64,000 nt of DNA from CAZMNY01 sp964635375 (GTDB lineage Bacteria; Planctomycetota; Planctomycetia; Pirellulales; Pirellulaceae). A program made the translations under genes and the position numbers. How positions within the stretch are numbered: the first letter of the stretch is position 1; the number at the start of each line of letters is the position of its first letter. The stretch is from assembly GCA_964635375.1 (NCBI GenBank), contig CAZWOU010000001.1:82440-146439 (forward strand). The letters run 5' to 3'. Shown here piece by piece: positions 1 through 8,954 of this stretch. The notes under the pieces are model-generated. The model was not told where the DNA came from. It searched no databases and saw nothing but the letters and a program-made list of their open reading frames with translations.

Positions 1-339
1 TTTCTTCTGCAGCGGATACTCTTCCGGATCGGACCAACCGTGGACCGTCAAGCTTTCGACCTGCATCTCCGTGCTCTGCCCTTTGCCCCCCGACTCTTTG
101 ATCAGTCCCTTGGCGCTGATGCTGCACCCAGCAGTCAAGCGTTTGATTTCCGACTCGTAGTTCTCCAAGTCAGCATCGGCGATCAGCTGAAGATTGGACA
201 TACACGATCCGTCGTTGACTTCGATAAAGCTGAAGCCGCCTTTGGAATCTCGCCGTGTGCGAACCCACCCGCGCAAGGTCACCTTCTCGCCGACCAGGCT
301 CGCCTCCAGGGCCGCCCGCACGCTTGTCTCGTCCCTCAT
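1..339 (-). CDS. asnS: Asparaginyl-tRNA synthetase, N-terminal part (cut by window edge)
   Basis: Cytosolic class II aminoacyl-tRNA synthetase that charges tRNA-Asn. Only the first 113 codons are present; the gene runs off the left edge. The visible part is the OB-fold anticodon-binding domain, with the family signature RGWVRTRRDSKGGFSFIEV at about residues 22-40, then a VNDGS turn and a closing stretch ending YPLQKK, which in AsnS links the OB fold to the catalytic core. The ATG at 339 is preceded by a clear AAGAGGAG ribosome site about 7 bases upstream. AspS and LysS share the fold, but the DSKGGFSFIEVNDGS text is typical of AsnS. The catalytic motifs are outside the window. Confidence 0.88.
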   Translation of the reverse strand, partial: MRDETSVRAALEASLVGEKVTLRGWVRTRRDSKGGFSFIEVNDGSCMSNLQLIADADLENYESEIKRLTAGCSISAKGLIKESGGKGQSTEMQVESLTVHGWSDPEEYPLQKK

Positions 340-489
340 CGGAATTCTCCTCTTCCCACTTGTGGGTTCCAACCTATCGTAACTGACAACGGTCTGAGGA
401 CCTTCGGGCAACTCGTCCCGGCTTTCGTCGCGCGAAGGAGTCGTTACTTTCGCTCGAGGGAAACTCCGGCGGTTATCTCGCGAACGACG

Positions 490-2208
490 CTAGGCTTTGT
501 CTGCCCCCGAAGTGTTGGGTTTCGACCTCAAAAAATGCACCGCGACCAGAGCTGAGACAAAGAGGCAAACGATGGCGATAGCAGCCCACCTGACTTCTAG
601 CTCCGTACCAGGCACCTTATTCGATTGGCCCCAAATGGCCAAGCTGGCGCCGACCAACGCGGCCCCCACGGACAGCAGCATGATGATGTTGGCAATCAGT
701 CGCTTGCCGCCGCGCATCATGTGTTCGCCCAAAAGGCGGCGATTATTCATCATCAGGAGGAAGGTAATGTAGGCGATCGGCAACAACGCCATACCGAAGA
801 TACTCGTCGGCACAGCCAGCCAGAACTTGGCTTGCCCTTTCCACAAATAGATCGCGCCAAGCCCGCCCGTGAGCCCGGGCAGAATACAGCCAATGCGATA
901 AACCCAACCTCGGGATTCCCTGCCCAGTAGCTCGCAGATTGTAAATCCGTTGATCAACATCAGGATGATGATCGTCGAGATGGCCATCCCCAGCACGCCG
1001 ACGCCGAAGACAACGTGGGCGACGGTCTTTCCCGTCAACTCCTCCAGGGACAATGCCAACACATTGGAGTCTCGCTTGATCAACATCGCGGCGACTTGCC
1101 GATCCGCAGCGCGAATGAAGTCCCGCTGAATCGCCTCGTCGCTCTGTCCCTCGAGACTCGCGTTGTGGCTCTTGAGGTAACCCAGATAGGCCCCCATTTC
1201 CTTGTCGAAATTCCCTTGAAGCTTGGCGGTCGCCGCTGTGCGTTTCGCTGGATCGACCAGGCCTTCGTCGAACTTGCCGTGAAACTGACCGGCGGCGGCA
1301 ATCACAACACAGCTCGTGGCGAGAAAGAAGGGAACAAACAGCCCGGTTGAGAGATCGAAAGTAGCCAAGCCGCGAAAGTCTCGATTCCAGCCGCGTTTCA
1401 ACATCGAGTAGGGCAACAGAAACGTCATATTGATCCCGACCGCTGTCGCTGCGGCCGCCACCATGCGGTCGCGTTGAGCAGCGAGCACGTGCTGGTTCCA
1501 ATAGGCTGAATCCGAAGTGTTCGCTATGACTTGGGCAAAGGTGTCAGAGGGATTGAACAGTAGCTTCGGGTTCGGTACGAAGCCCGCAAAGATCTTGCCC
1601 CAAGGCAAGCCCTGGTCACTGATTGCTATCGCGATCACGACTCCGAAGAAGCAGAGCACGACGACGCCCACCACGAGTTTCAAGAGGATGTCGAAGATCT
1701 TGATGCCCCAACCGCCAGCGTCGTAGAACCAGACCACGACGGCGGCGATGATAAATAGCAAGCCAACACAGTAAATCTCGTTGGCGTCGCCTGCTAACGA
1801 CGGCGCCAGGTTCTGCTGGATCGCCGCTGTTCCCAATGAGAACTGAGGCATCGCCCAAACCAAATTGGCCATCAAGGTGGCGATGATCCAGCCCCACCCC
1901 AAGACCGGACTGACTTCTGAGTTGATCGCTTCGAAAGGCCTTCTCCCAGTCGACAACGTGACGTAGCTGATGGCGCTCAACATGACGACTCCGAGAATCA
2001 TCATCAACGGCTGCAGCCACATTAGTTCGTAACCGCCGATCACGCCGACATAGAGGCTTCCCGCAAGCGAACCACCGCCCAGGGTGATGGCGCCTTGCAG
2101 CCAACCAGGGCCCGATAATTTTGTGTACGCCGCGAGCGTGGCGCCGAGCCCTCTCTGTTGGGCGCTAACGATCAATTCGCGATCGGCTTCAAGGTTCTCG
2201 TTCTTCAT
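490..2208 (-). CDS. Nramp-related (SLC11-like) membrane transporter, divergent
   Basis: Integral inner-membrane protein of about 572 residues with some eleven hydrophobic segments, related to the Nramp divalent-metal transporters. The first membrane segment keeps the GPG entry (SGPGWLQGAITLGGGS) but has GGGS where Nramp metal transporters carry the metal-binding DPGN. I also cannot find a clear MPH motif in the sixth segment, so metal transport is doubtful. A roughly 90-residue soluble, Lys/Asp-rich insertion sits near residues 305-395. The ATG at 2208 is preferred over an in-frame GTG at 2214; neither has a strong ribosome site. It stands alone, head-to-tail with trxB. Substrate unknown. Confidence 0.7.
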   Translation of the reverse strand: MKNENLEADRELIVSAQQRGLGATLAAYTKLSGPGWLQGAITLGGGSLAGSLYVGVIGGYELMWLQPLMMILGVVMLSAISYVTLSTGRRPFEAINSEVSPVLGWGWIIATLMANLVWAMPQFSLGTAAIQQNLAPSLAGDANEIYCVGLLFIIAAVVVWFYDAGGWGIKIFDILLKLVVGVVVLCFFGVVIAIAISDQGLPWGKIFAGFVPNPKLLFNPSDTFAQVIANTSDSAYWNQHVLAAQRDRMVAAAATAVGINMTFLLPYSMLKRGWNRDFRGLATFDLSTGLFVPFFLATSCVVIAAAGQFHGKFDEGLVDPAKRTAATAKLQGNFDKEMGAYLGYLKSHNASLEGQSDEAIQRDFIRAADRQVAAMLIKRDSNVLALSLEELTGKTVAHVVFGVGVLGMAISTIIILMLINGFTICELLGRESRGWVYRIGCILPGLTGGLGAIYLWKGQAKFWLAVPTSIFGMALLPIAYITFLLMMNNRRLLGEHMMRGGKRLIANIIMLLSVGAALVGASLAIWGQSNKVPGTELEVRWAAIAIVCLFVSALVAVHFLRSKPNTSGADKA

Positions 2209-2317
2209 GGGCACAACTGAAGGTCCGCCGGTTCAATTCCTGCCTGGCGACACTGCTCAGCCTTTCGTTTTCGTTGTTATTCAGCACGGTGTAACATGGC
2301 CCTTCAAGCAACGACGC

Positions 2318-3364
2318 CTAGATGACGCCCTTATCGGCCAGCAGGTGTTCTGCGTCCAACGCGGCCATGCATCCGCTGCCAGCAGAGGTGATTGCCTGCC
2401 TGTAGTGGTCGTCGGCGACATCTCCGGCGGCGAAAACGCCTTCAACGCTCGTGTAAGTGCGAAAGGCCGTTGTCCGCTGAAGATAACCCTTGTCGGTGGT
2501 TGTCAATTGACCGTTAAGGAATTTGGTATTGGGAGTATGGCCAATCGCTAGAAACATGCCGCTGGCGTCAAGATCTTGAAGGCTCTGGTCGTTCACGTTG
2601 CGCACGCGGACTCCGGTGACTCCGTCTGCATCCGTACCAAGCACTTCCTCGACAACATGATTCCAGACGACTTCGATCTTTTCGTTTCCGATCGCGCGTT
2701 CAGCCATGATCTTCGAGGCTCGAAGTTCGTCGCGTCTGTGGATCATATAGACCTTGGAGGCGTACTTGGTCAGAAAGTGGGCCTCCTCGACAGCCGAATC
2801 GCCGCCGCCAACAACGACCATCGGTTTGTCCCTGAAGCGAGGCAGAGCGCCGTCGCAAACGGCGCAAGCGCTGACGCCCCGATTCTTGAACTTCCCCTCC
2901 GACTCTAGGCCAAGGTAGTTAGCCATGGCGCCGGTTGCGACAATGATCGTATGTGTCTCCACCGGCTCGCCTTCCGCGGGCTTGACGGTGAACGGCGACG
3001 CTCCAAGATCGACCGACTCAACCTCCTCAGTGACGATTCCGGCGCCAAAATTCATCGCTTGTTGACGCATCAAATTCATCAGTTCCGGACCAGTCACTGC
3101 ATGAGGTTGCTCATGAAGCTGAGGCAAGTACATGTCGCGCTGACTCTCGTCGACCGCCGAACGAATGTACCCAGCCAGTTCGCCCGAGGGAAAACCAGCG
3201 TAGTTCTCCACCTCCGTGGTCAACGCCAACTGCCCCAGTGGCATGAGTTCGGGCTTGAAGGGCGTGCCCTCGAAGAGCAGTGGCTCGAGATTGGCGCGGG
3301 ATGCGTAAATAGCGGCCGAAAACCCAGCCGGTCCACTGCCGATGATGACTACTTTCTCCGGCAC
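2318..3364 (-). CDS. trxB: Thioredoxin-disulfide reductase
   Basis: Cytosolic FAD enzyme that reduces thioredoxin with NADPH. The N-terminal FAD Rossmann motif GSGPAG is at residues 9-14, the redox-active CAVC at about 167-170, the NADPH motif GGGDSA follows, and the C-terminal FAD motif (FAAGDV) is present. At 348 residues it is slightly longer than the usual 320; the extra residues lie before the CxxC and at the C terminus. The start is a GTG at 3364: a GAGGAG ribosome site lies 6 bases upstream and the translation (VPEKVVIIGSGPAG) matches the family N terminus, whereas the frame further upstream has no family similarity. Monocistronic by appearance. Confidence 0.93.
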   Translation of the reverse strand: MPEKVVIIGSGPAGFSAAIYASRANLEPLLFEGTPFKPELMPLGQLALTTEVENYAGFPSGELAGYIRSAVDESQRDMYLPQLHEQPHAVTGPELMNLMRQQAMNFGAGIVTEEVESVDLGASPFTVKPAEGEPVETHTIIVATGAMANYLGLESEGKFKNRGVSACAVCDGALPRFRDKPMVVVGGGDSAVEEAHFLTKYASKVYMIHRRDELRASKIMAERAIGNEKIEVVWNHVVEEVLGTDADGVTGVRVRNVNDQSLQDLDASGMFLAIGHTPNTKFLNGQLTTTDKGYLQRTTAFRTYTSVEGVFAAGDVADDHYRQAITSAGSGCMAALDAEHLLADKGVI

Positions 3365-3859
3365 GATGTGCTCCTCATCTTGGTTTATTCGCAAGTATCT
3401 CGCGGCGCGATTCAACTGAATCGAAGCCTGCATTCTTCCAGTTGAAACGGCCATTATAGGCTTGGCCCCGCCCCGCACCAGCACTCGCTAGAGGAAACAA
3501 GGAATGCGCGGTGATCTGTGGACCGCCGTCGCCCGCACATGATCGGTTGGACCGCATCGGCGGTGTCAACGGAGTGCTACTGTGCGATGGCCGAAATATC
3601 CGTGCCAAAAGGAATCGTCTTCGTTCTGGTGTCACGGGGAGCATTCGCGAGAAGGCGCCCCGGAGAAGAATGCCCAGCCAGAAAGAAGGAAGAACGCCGC
3701 AGTCATTCCAGCCGCAGTAATTCCCCGTCCACAACGTCTATGGTGCGTGCCTGGGTGATGATTGCGGTTTGCATTGGTATCATGGCAGACTGCTGCGGCC
3801 GCGCATTCTTCAGCCGCTGATGATTGCTGGACAATTCCGAGAGAAACCAGGACACGACG
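3365..3859. other. Divergent intergenic region between trxB and cstA
   Basis: About 495 bases between two divergently transcribed genes. No credible coding region is seen: the open frames here are short, overlap each other on both strands and show no recognisable family. It should hold the promoters of trxB and cstA, but I could not pick out a convincing -35/-10 pair. The last 40 bases carry the AGGA ribosome site of cstA. Confidence 0.5.
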
Positions 3860-5731
3860 ATGAGTACGTTGTTGATTGCAGTTGGGTCTTTCTTTGGCTT
3901 CATTGTCGCCTACCACACCTACGGCAAGTGGTTGTCAAAGCGGATTTTCGACCTCGATGAAAAGGCCCTTACGCCCGCCCATGAGCTGAGGGACGACGTC
4001 GACTATATCCCCACTAAACGCGAAGTGATATTTGGGCATCACTTTACGAGTATCGCCGGGACGGGGCCCATCGTCGGTCCCGCGATTGCCGTTTTTTGGG
4101 GGTGGTTGCCCGCTTTGCTTTGGGTTGTTCTGGGATCGATCTTCATCGGCGCCGTCCACGATTTTGGAGCCCTGGTTGTCTCGTTGAGAAACCGAGGGCA
4201 AACGGTTGGCGAGGTGGCGGGTCGACTTATTTCCCCTCGAGCTCGCCTCCTTTTTCTGATTGTCTTGTCGGTGGCGCTAACGATCGTACTAGCCATTTTT
4301 GGTCTCGTGATCGCAGTCATTTTCGCCAACTACCCCGAGTCGGTGCTCTCGGTTTGGGTCGAGATCCCGCTTGCCGTCGCGGTGGGATATTGGGTCTATC
4401 GGCGAGGAGGAGGATTGCTGGCGCCATCGGTGATCGCCTTGGCTGTGATGTACGGAGCGATTTGGCTGGGAGTCAATTACCTGCCTATTGATCTTGGTCA
4501 ACTGTTGGGACTGGATCTAGTTTCGGAAAACGTCGTCAACGTCGTCGTGCTCTGGACGGTGGCGTTAATGATCTACTGCTTCATCGCCTCGGTGCTTCCG
4601 GTTTGGGTTTTGCTGCAACCGCGAGACTATATCAACAGCCATCAACTGATCCTGGCACTTGGATTGCTGGTTCTTGGGCTGGGGTTCGCGAGTATTAGCG
4701 GCCGAGCTGATGTCGTCGAGGCGGCGCCCGCGATCGCTACGGCGCCGGCAGACGCGCCGCCCATCTGGCCGTTCCTGTTCATCACGATTGCCTGCGGCGC
4801 CATCAGCGGATTTCACTGCCTCGTCAGCTCTGGCACGACGAGCAAGCAGATCGCCAAAGAAACGGACGCGCAATACGTGGGCTACGGCGCCATGCTGTTG
4901 GAAGGCGCTCTGGCGGTGATCGTTATTCTCGCCTGTTGCGCCGGCGTGGGGATGGGTCTGGTTGAACGCAAAGTTGATGGAGTCTGGAGCTACCACTACG
5001 ACGCGGTGCAAGACGCGAAGGGCGACCCGGTCAGTGGACGAGAGGCTTGGCGACACCACTACGATGCAAGCCAAGTGGATGGCTGGGAGAAACACACGCT
5101 GGTCAAGAAAGTGAGGGCTTTTATTGAAGGAGGGGGGAACTTCATTTCGAGCCTCGGCATCCCCCTGCCGCTAGCCATCGGCATCGTCGCCGTACTTGTC
5201 GCTAGTTTCGCCGCCACCACGCTCGACACCGCCACTCGGCTTCAGCGTTACGTGTTGCAAGAGCTCGGCGGATCGCTAGGATTGACGCCTTTGAAGAACA
5301 AATATGTCGCCACTGCAACCGCGGTCAGCATCGGCGCGGCGGTGGCCATATTTGTGGGTGAAACGCCAGGCAAGGGCGGCATGATTCTCTGGCCGTTGTT
5401 TGGCGCCACAAACCAACTGCTCGCCGGACTTGCCTTCATGGTGACAGTGTTCTATCTGTGGCGTCGCAGCAAGCCGATCTTCTTCGCCTGCATCCCCATG
5501 GTCCTCATGCTGCTGATGCCCGCATGGGCGATGATCTATAAGCTCTGGTTTGATTGGATTCCAGGGGGAAAAATCATACTCATCTGCTTTGGCCTCTTCA
5601 TCCTTGGCCTGCAAGTCTGGATGATGATTGAGGGCCTCTTGATTTGGCCCAGGTCAAAGGGTGTGTTGGAGGAGAGCTTGCCGCCACTGTCCAAGAGTGA
5701 AACCGCCAAGACCGGCGGTCGCTGCTGTTGA
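3860..5731 (+). CDS. cstA: Carbon starvation protein CstA family transporter
   Basis: Polytopic inner-membrane protein of 623 residues, in the family of E. coli CstA/YjiY, which take up peptides or pyruvate. The family core is clear: an N-terminal segment with YHTYGKWLSKRIF, then the conserved region VIFGHHFTSIAGTGPIVGPA at about residues 56-75 and HDFGALVVSLRNRG. A later membrane segment holds FAATTLDTATRLQRY and GATNQLLAGLA. A charged soluble loop (about 380-430, rich in His, Asp and Lys) sits between helices. ATG 3860 is preferred over an in-frame start at 3824 because it has AGGA 7 bases upstream and starts right at the first helix. The C terminus ends in a Cys pair. Convergent with fliM. 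Confidence 0.9.
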   Translation: MSTLLIAVGSFFGFIVAYHTYGKWLSKRIFDLDEKALTPAHELRDDVDYIPTKREVIFGHHFTSIAGTGPIVGPAIAVFWGWLPALLWVVLGSIFIGAVHDFGALVVSLRNRGQTVGEVAGRLISPRARLLFLIVLSVALTIVLAIFGLVIAVIFANYPESVLSVWVEIPLAVAVGYWVYRRGGGLLAPSVIALAVMYGAIWLGVNYLPIDLGQLLGLDLVSENVVNVVVLWTVALMIYCFIASVLPVWVLLQPRDYINSHQLILALGLLVLGLGFASISGRADVVEAAPAIATAPADAPPIWPFLFITIACGAISGFHCLVSSGTTSKQIAKETDAQYVGYGAMLLEGALAVIVILACCAGVGMGLVERKVDGVWSYHYDAVQDAKGDPVSGREAWRHHYDASQVDGWEKHTLVKKVRAFIEGGGNFISSLGIPLPLAIGIVAVLVASFAATTLDTATRLQRYVLQELGGSLGLTPLKNKYVATATAVSIGAAVAIFVGETPGKGGMILWPLFGATNQLLAGLAFMVTVFYLWRRSKPIFFACIPMVLMLLMPAWAMIYKLWFDWIPGGKIILICFGLFILGLQVWMMIEGLLIWPRSKGVLEESLPPLSKSETAKTGGRCC

Positions 5732-5775
5732 AAAGCGCCGCAACAATATTCAACCAAGACTGCTGGGGCTCGCGC

Positions 5776-6789
5776 TCAACCATTGACCTGCGACGACTGA
5801 ATCTCGACTGCTTTGCGCCCTTTCCAGGCACCCGGTGAAGCCGTGAATTTGTCCATGCCTTCGACAGCCACTTCGAGCGGCGTCTTGACATCGTGGTCGG
5901 TCGTAATGATGTCGCCGACCCGCAGTTCCACCAAGTCGCCAGTGCTTATCTTGGTCCGCGCCAGCGTCACTATCAGTTCGACCTCCGCCTCATTCAGCCG
6001 TTCGGCAATCATGGCTCGCGTCGCGTCGCTGGAAGCAACCCGTCGATAGCTCGACCAGGAATTAGACGCTAGCGTGTTGCCGATGCGTTCGATGGAATTG
6101 AAGGGAATACAGAGGTTGAGCATTCCGCGAGTTTCGCCCAGCGTCAGCTCAAAACTGATCAATACGACGACTTCGTTGGGAGGAACGATTTGCACCAAGT
6201 GCGGGTTGTTCTCGACCCGCTCGATGCCCAGGTCAAGTTCCACCACAATCTCCCAGGCCGCCTTGAGTTCTTCCAGGAACTTGTCCGTCACTCGAGAGAC
6301 AAGGCGCAACTCGATTTCAGTCAACGGTCGGCGGGCTGCTTGCTGCGGCTCCTTGCCGCCGCCCAATAATCGATCCACGATTGGAAACAGCACGGACGGA
6401 TGAATGTCCAAGATCAGGTAGCCTTCAAGCGGATCCGCGCGAACCAGGTTGAAGCAAGTTGGCGTGTCCAAGCTGAATACAAATTCACTGTAGGTCAATT
6501 GATCGACGCTTGTCAGCTTCACGTCCACGATGGTCCGCAGCATGGCGGACAACGACGCGCCAAAGTTGCGGCCGAATCCTTCGTGAAGCGACTGCAACGC
6601 TCGCATCTGCTCTTTGCCGACGCGCTCGGGCCGCTTGAAGTCGTATGGGTTGACCTTCTCGCGGCTCCTCGAGACAGGCCGACGACTGGCGGAAACCGCC
6701 GTCGCGGGGTTCGACGGAGTGGGCGTTTCATCCGACAGCGTCGTAAGCAGGTTCTCAACCTCATTCTTGGACAAAACGTCGTCGGCCAT
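5776..6789 (-). CDS. fliM: Flagellar motor switch protein FliM
   Basis: Component of the flagellar C-ring on the cytoplasmic face, binding phosphorylated CheY and setting rotation direction. The extreme N terminus carries the CheY-binding helix (LSKNEVENLL, about residues 6-15), then a linker, the YDFKRPERV transition, the GGx-type middle domain with LLGGG, and a C-terminal SpoA domain (KTPLEVAVEG). Length (337 residues) is normal. ATG 6789 is chosen because AAGGAG lies 8 bases upstream; the in-frame GTG at 6798 overlaps that ribosome site. No other flagellar gene is adjacent, so fliM is isolated between cstA and proA. Confidence 0.93.
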   Translation of the reverse strand: MADDVLSKNEVENLLTTLSDETPTPSNPATAVSASRRPVSRSREKVNPYDFKRPERVGKEQMRALQSLHEGFGRNFGASLSAMLRTIVDVKLTSVDQLTYSEFVFSLDTPTCFNLVRADPLEGYLILDIHPSVLFPIVDRLLGGGKEPQQAARRPLTEIELRLVSRVTDKFLEELKAAWEIVVELDLGIERVENNPHLVQIVPPNEVVVLISFELTLGETRGMLNLCIPFNSIERIGNTLASNSWSSYRRVASSDATRAMIAERLNEAEVELIVTLARTKISTGDLVELRVGDIITTDHDVKTPLEVAVEGMDKFTASPGAWKGRKAVEIQSSQVNG

Positions 6790-6897
6790 CGAGTTCACTC
6801 CTTTGTTTGCCTAACTGATCGTCGGCTCGCCCTGGGAAGCAAGCGCTGCCTCGGATTTTCGCCAGCCTCTTGCGGACTCGCGATCCTTCGTTCCTCG

Positions 6898-8172
6898 TTA
6901 CTGCCGCACATGACCTTCGCCCTGAACGATGTACTTGTAGCTGGTCAGCTCCTTCAAACCGCACGGCCCGCGAGCGTGGAACCGATCTGTGCTGATACCG
7001 ATTTCCGCCCCCAAGCCAAACTCTCCGCCATCGTTGAATCTCGTGCTCGCGTTCACCATGACCGCAGAACTGTCGACGGCGGCAGTGAACTTGCGTGAGG
7101 CGGCCAAGTCGGTCGTCACAATCGCGTCGGTGTGATGCGATCCGTAGCGGTTGATGTGCTCGATCGCAGCGTCAAGGTCATCGACGACCTTGATCGAGAT
7201 AATCGCCGCCAAGTACTCGGCCGCAAAATCATCTTCGCTGGCTAGAGACGCGGCGCTGACCAAATCGCATGTCCGCTTGCAACCTCGCAACTCCACGCCT
7301 CGGTCCAACAACGCCTCAGACAGGCGTGGGAGCATGGCCTCGGCAACAGCCGAGTGAACAAGCAATGATTCGCACGCGTTGCAGACGCCGAGCCTATGGC
7401 ACTTGGAATTGACGACGACGTCAACCGCCAACGCCTGGTCCACGCGCTGATCGACGTAAACATGACAATTGCCCGCAAAATGTTTGATCACAGGCATCGT
7501 CGCGTCTCGAGATACGCGACGAATCAATCCCTCGCCGCCGCGAGGAATGGCGACATCGATCAGATCGTTGAGGCCAAGGAAATGCCCAACCGCGTCACGG
7601 TCGCTGGTGTTCACGAATTGGATGGCTTCCGCAGGAATGCTCGAATCGGCCGCCGCCCGGTGGAGGCAGTCGACCAATGCGCGGCTGGAGTGGGCCGCCT
7701 CTTTTCCGCCTCGCAGAATCACGGCATTGCCGCTTTTCAGGCATATCGCGGCGGCGTCCACCGTCACGTTGGGCCGCGACTCGTAAATAAAGAAGACCAC
7801 GCCCAGCGGCACGCGGACCTTGCTGATCTCCAAACCGTTGGGCCGCCGCGTGAATTCGATCAGGTCGCCGATGGGGTCCGGCAGAGCCGCGACCTCGTCC
7901 AGACCCGAAGCGATCGACTCGACCCGCTCAGGCGTCAGGCGAAGTCGATCCACCTGTGCATCGCTCAAACCAAAACCGGGAGCCGCCGCGATGTCCCGTT
8001 CGTTCGCCTCGAGGATCATCGATTGGGCGGAGCGGATCTCGTCTGCCGCCGTTTTCAGCCACGCATTCTTGTCGGCGCAGCTGGCCAAAGACAAACTTGC
8101 CGAGGCCGTCTTCGCGCCGCGGGCCATTTGCTGGCAATATGATTTCAGTTCTTGATTGTCGACCGTGGCCAT
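6898..8172 (-). CDS. proA: Gamma-glutamyl phosphate reductase
   Basis: Second step of proline synthesis: NADPH-dependent reduction of L-glutamyl 5-phosphate to the semialdehyde, cytosolic. Length 424 fits the family (about 417). Visible landmarks are FFIYESRPNVTVDAAA in the cofactor domain, the GGKEA/HSS loop, the PRGGEGLIR segment, and the catalytic cysteine region NSKCHRLGVCNACESLL. The C terminus contains FGLGAEIGISTDRFHARGP, a strongly conserved ProA region. The ATG at 8172 has GGAG 5 bases upstream. proB (glutamate kinase) is not nearby, so transcription appears single. Confidence 0.95.
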   Translation of the reverse strand: MATVDNQELKSYCQQMARGAKTASASLSLASCADKNAWLKTAADEIRSAQSMILEANERDIAAAPGFGLSDAQVDRLRLTPERVESIASGLDEVAALPDPIGDLIEFTRRPNGLEISKVRVPLGVVFFIYESRPNVTVDAAAICLKSGNAVILRGGKEAAHSSRALVDCLHRAAADSSIPAEAIQFVNTSDRDAVGHFLGLNDLIDVAIPRGGEGLIRRVSRDATMPVIKHFAGNCHVYVDQRVDQALAVDVVVNSKCHRLGVCNACESLLVHSAVAEAMLPRLSEALLDRGVELRGCKRTCDLVSAASLASEDDFAAEYLAAIISIKVVDDLDAAIEHINRYGSHHTDAIVTTDLAASRKFTAAVDSSAVMVNASTRFNDGGEFGLGAEIGISTDRFHARGPCGLKELTSYKYIVQGEGHVRQ

Positions 8173-8339
8173 GGTGGCTCCGAGTAAGCGCTAAAGCGTG
8201 GGAAGTATCTTGAAAACCGCAGGTTGCGTCAATGTCGGCTGCCGATTCAGAACCGACAATCAGACGCTTTATCATCGGTATCCCCAAGCTGTGCAAGCGT
8301 TGATCGCTAGCATGGCCGACGTTCCTGCTTCCGTGGTTC

Positions 8340-8954
8340 TTATTGGACTCCGTTGTTCTTTTTGGACATTGCGTGGAGCTTTGAGTGAATCGATTGTCCC
8401 GTGCGCCGACCGGCGACCGCAGCGTAGGCCGAGGCCGCGGCGATTGCTGCGGCCAAAGCGGCCAATTTCCAAGGGCTTTCGGATTCGGCCAGCGGCTGCC
8501 ACCAGATGAGCGCCGTTAAGCTACCGCCGAGAACGACAAAAACAATGATCCCAATGTGGCTGAGCGACGAGTTGCTCCAGCGACTCGCGAGCCCAATGAC
8601 GACGCCGCCAAACGCCCCGACGACCACTCCGGCGACGCCGCCCACGATGCCTGCGAGCATGAAGTAGAGCGTAAGCCGGAGCAGCAGTCCTTCCGCCGGA
8701 CCAAACCAGCCGGGCTGCCGAGTGGTCGCGTAGAAGATCGTAGCGACAACCGCCAGGGAAACGCCAGCCAACACGCCCGAAGTCGCGCCGTGGACCGGAC
8801 CAAAAAGAAGCCCCCACGCCGTTCCAGTGACCGCCGTGACGCTGCGTTGCGATGCAGAATGGGGGCTCGCGTAAGGGTTCGCGGAGAGGTTGTCTCGACG
8901 CTCGCGTTGTTCGGGCGACGTTGGCTCCGGCCCGTTGTTTGGCCCTTCGATCAA
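8340..8954 (-). CDS. Small glycine-rich membrane protein, planctomycete type
   Basis: Unknown function. About 204 residues: a polar N terminus containing NPYASP (a short motif common at the start of planctomycete membrane proteins), then four or five hydrophobic segments rich in small residues (GGVAGVVVGAFGG), suggesting tightly packed helices in the inner membrane. The start is a TTG whose last two bases are shared with the TGA stop of folP (4-base overlap). An AAGGAGG ribosome site lies 10 bases upstream inside folP, so translational coupling is likely. It is the last gene of the BamD-like/lptE/folP run. No catalytic motif is visible. Confidence 0.65.
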   Translation of the reverse strand: MIEGPNNGPEPTSPEQRERRDNLSANPYASPHSASQRSVTAVTGTAWGLLFGPVHGATSGVLAGVSLAVVATIFYATTRQPGWFGPAEGLLLRLTLYFMLAGIVGGVAGVVVGAFGGVVIGLASRWSNSSLSHIGIIVFVVLGGSLTALIWWQPLAESESPWKLAALAAAIAAASAYAAVAGRRTGQSIHSKLHAMSKKNNGVQ

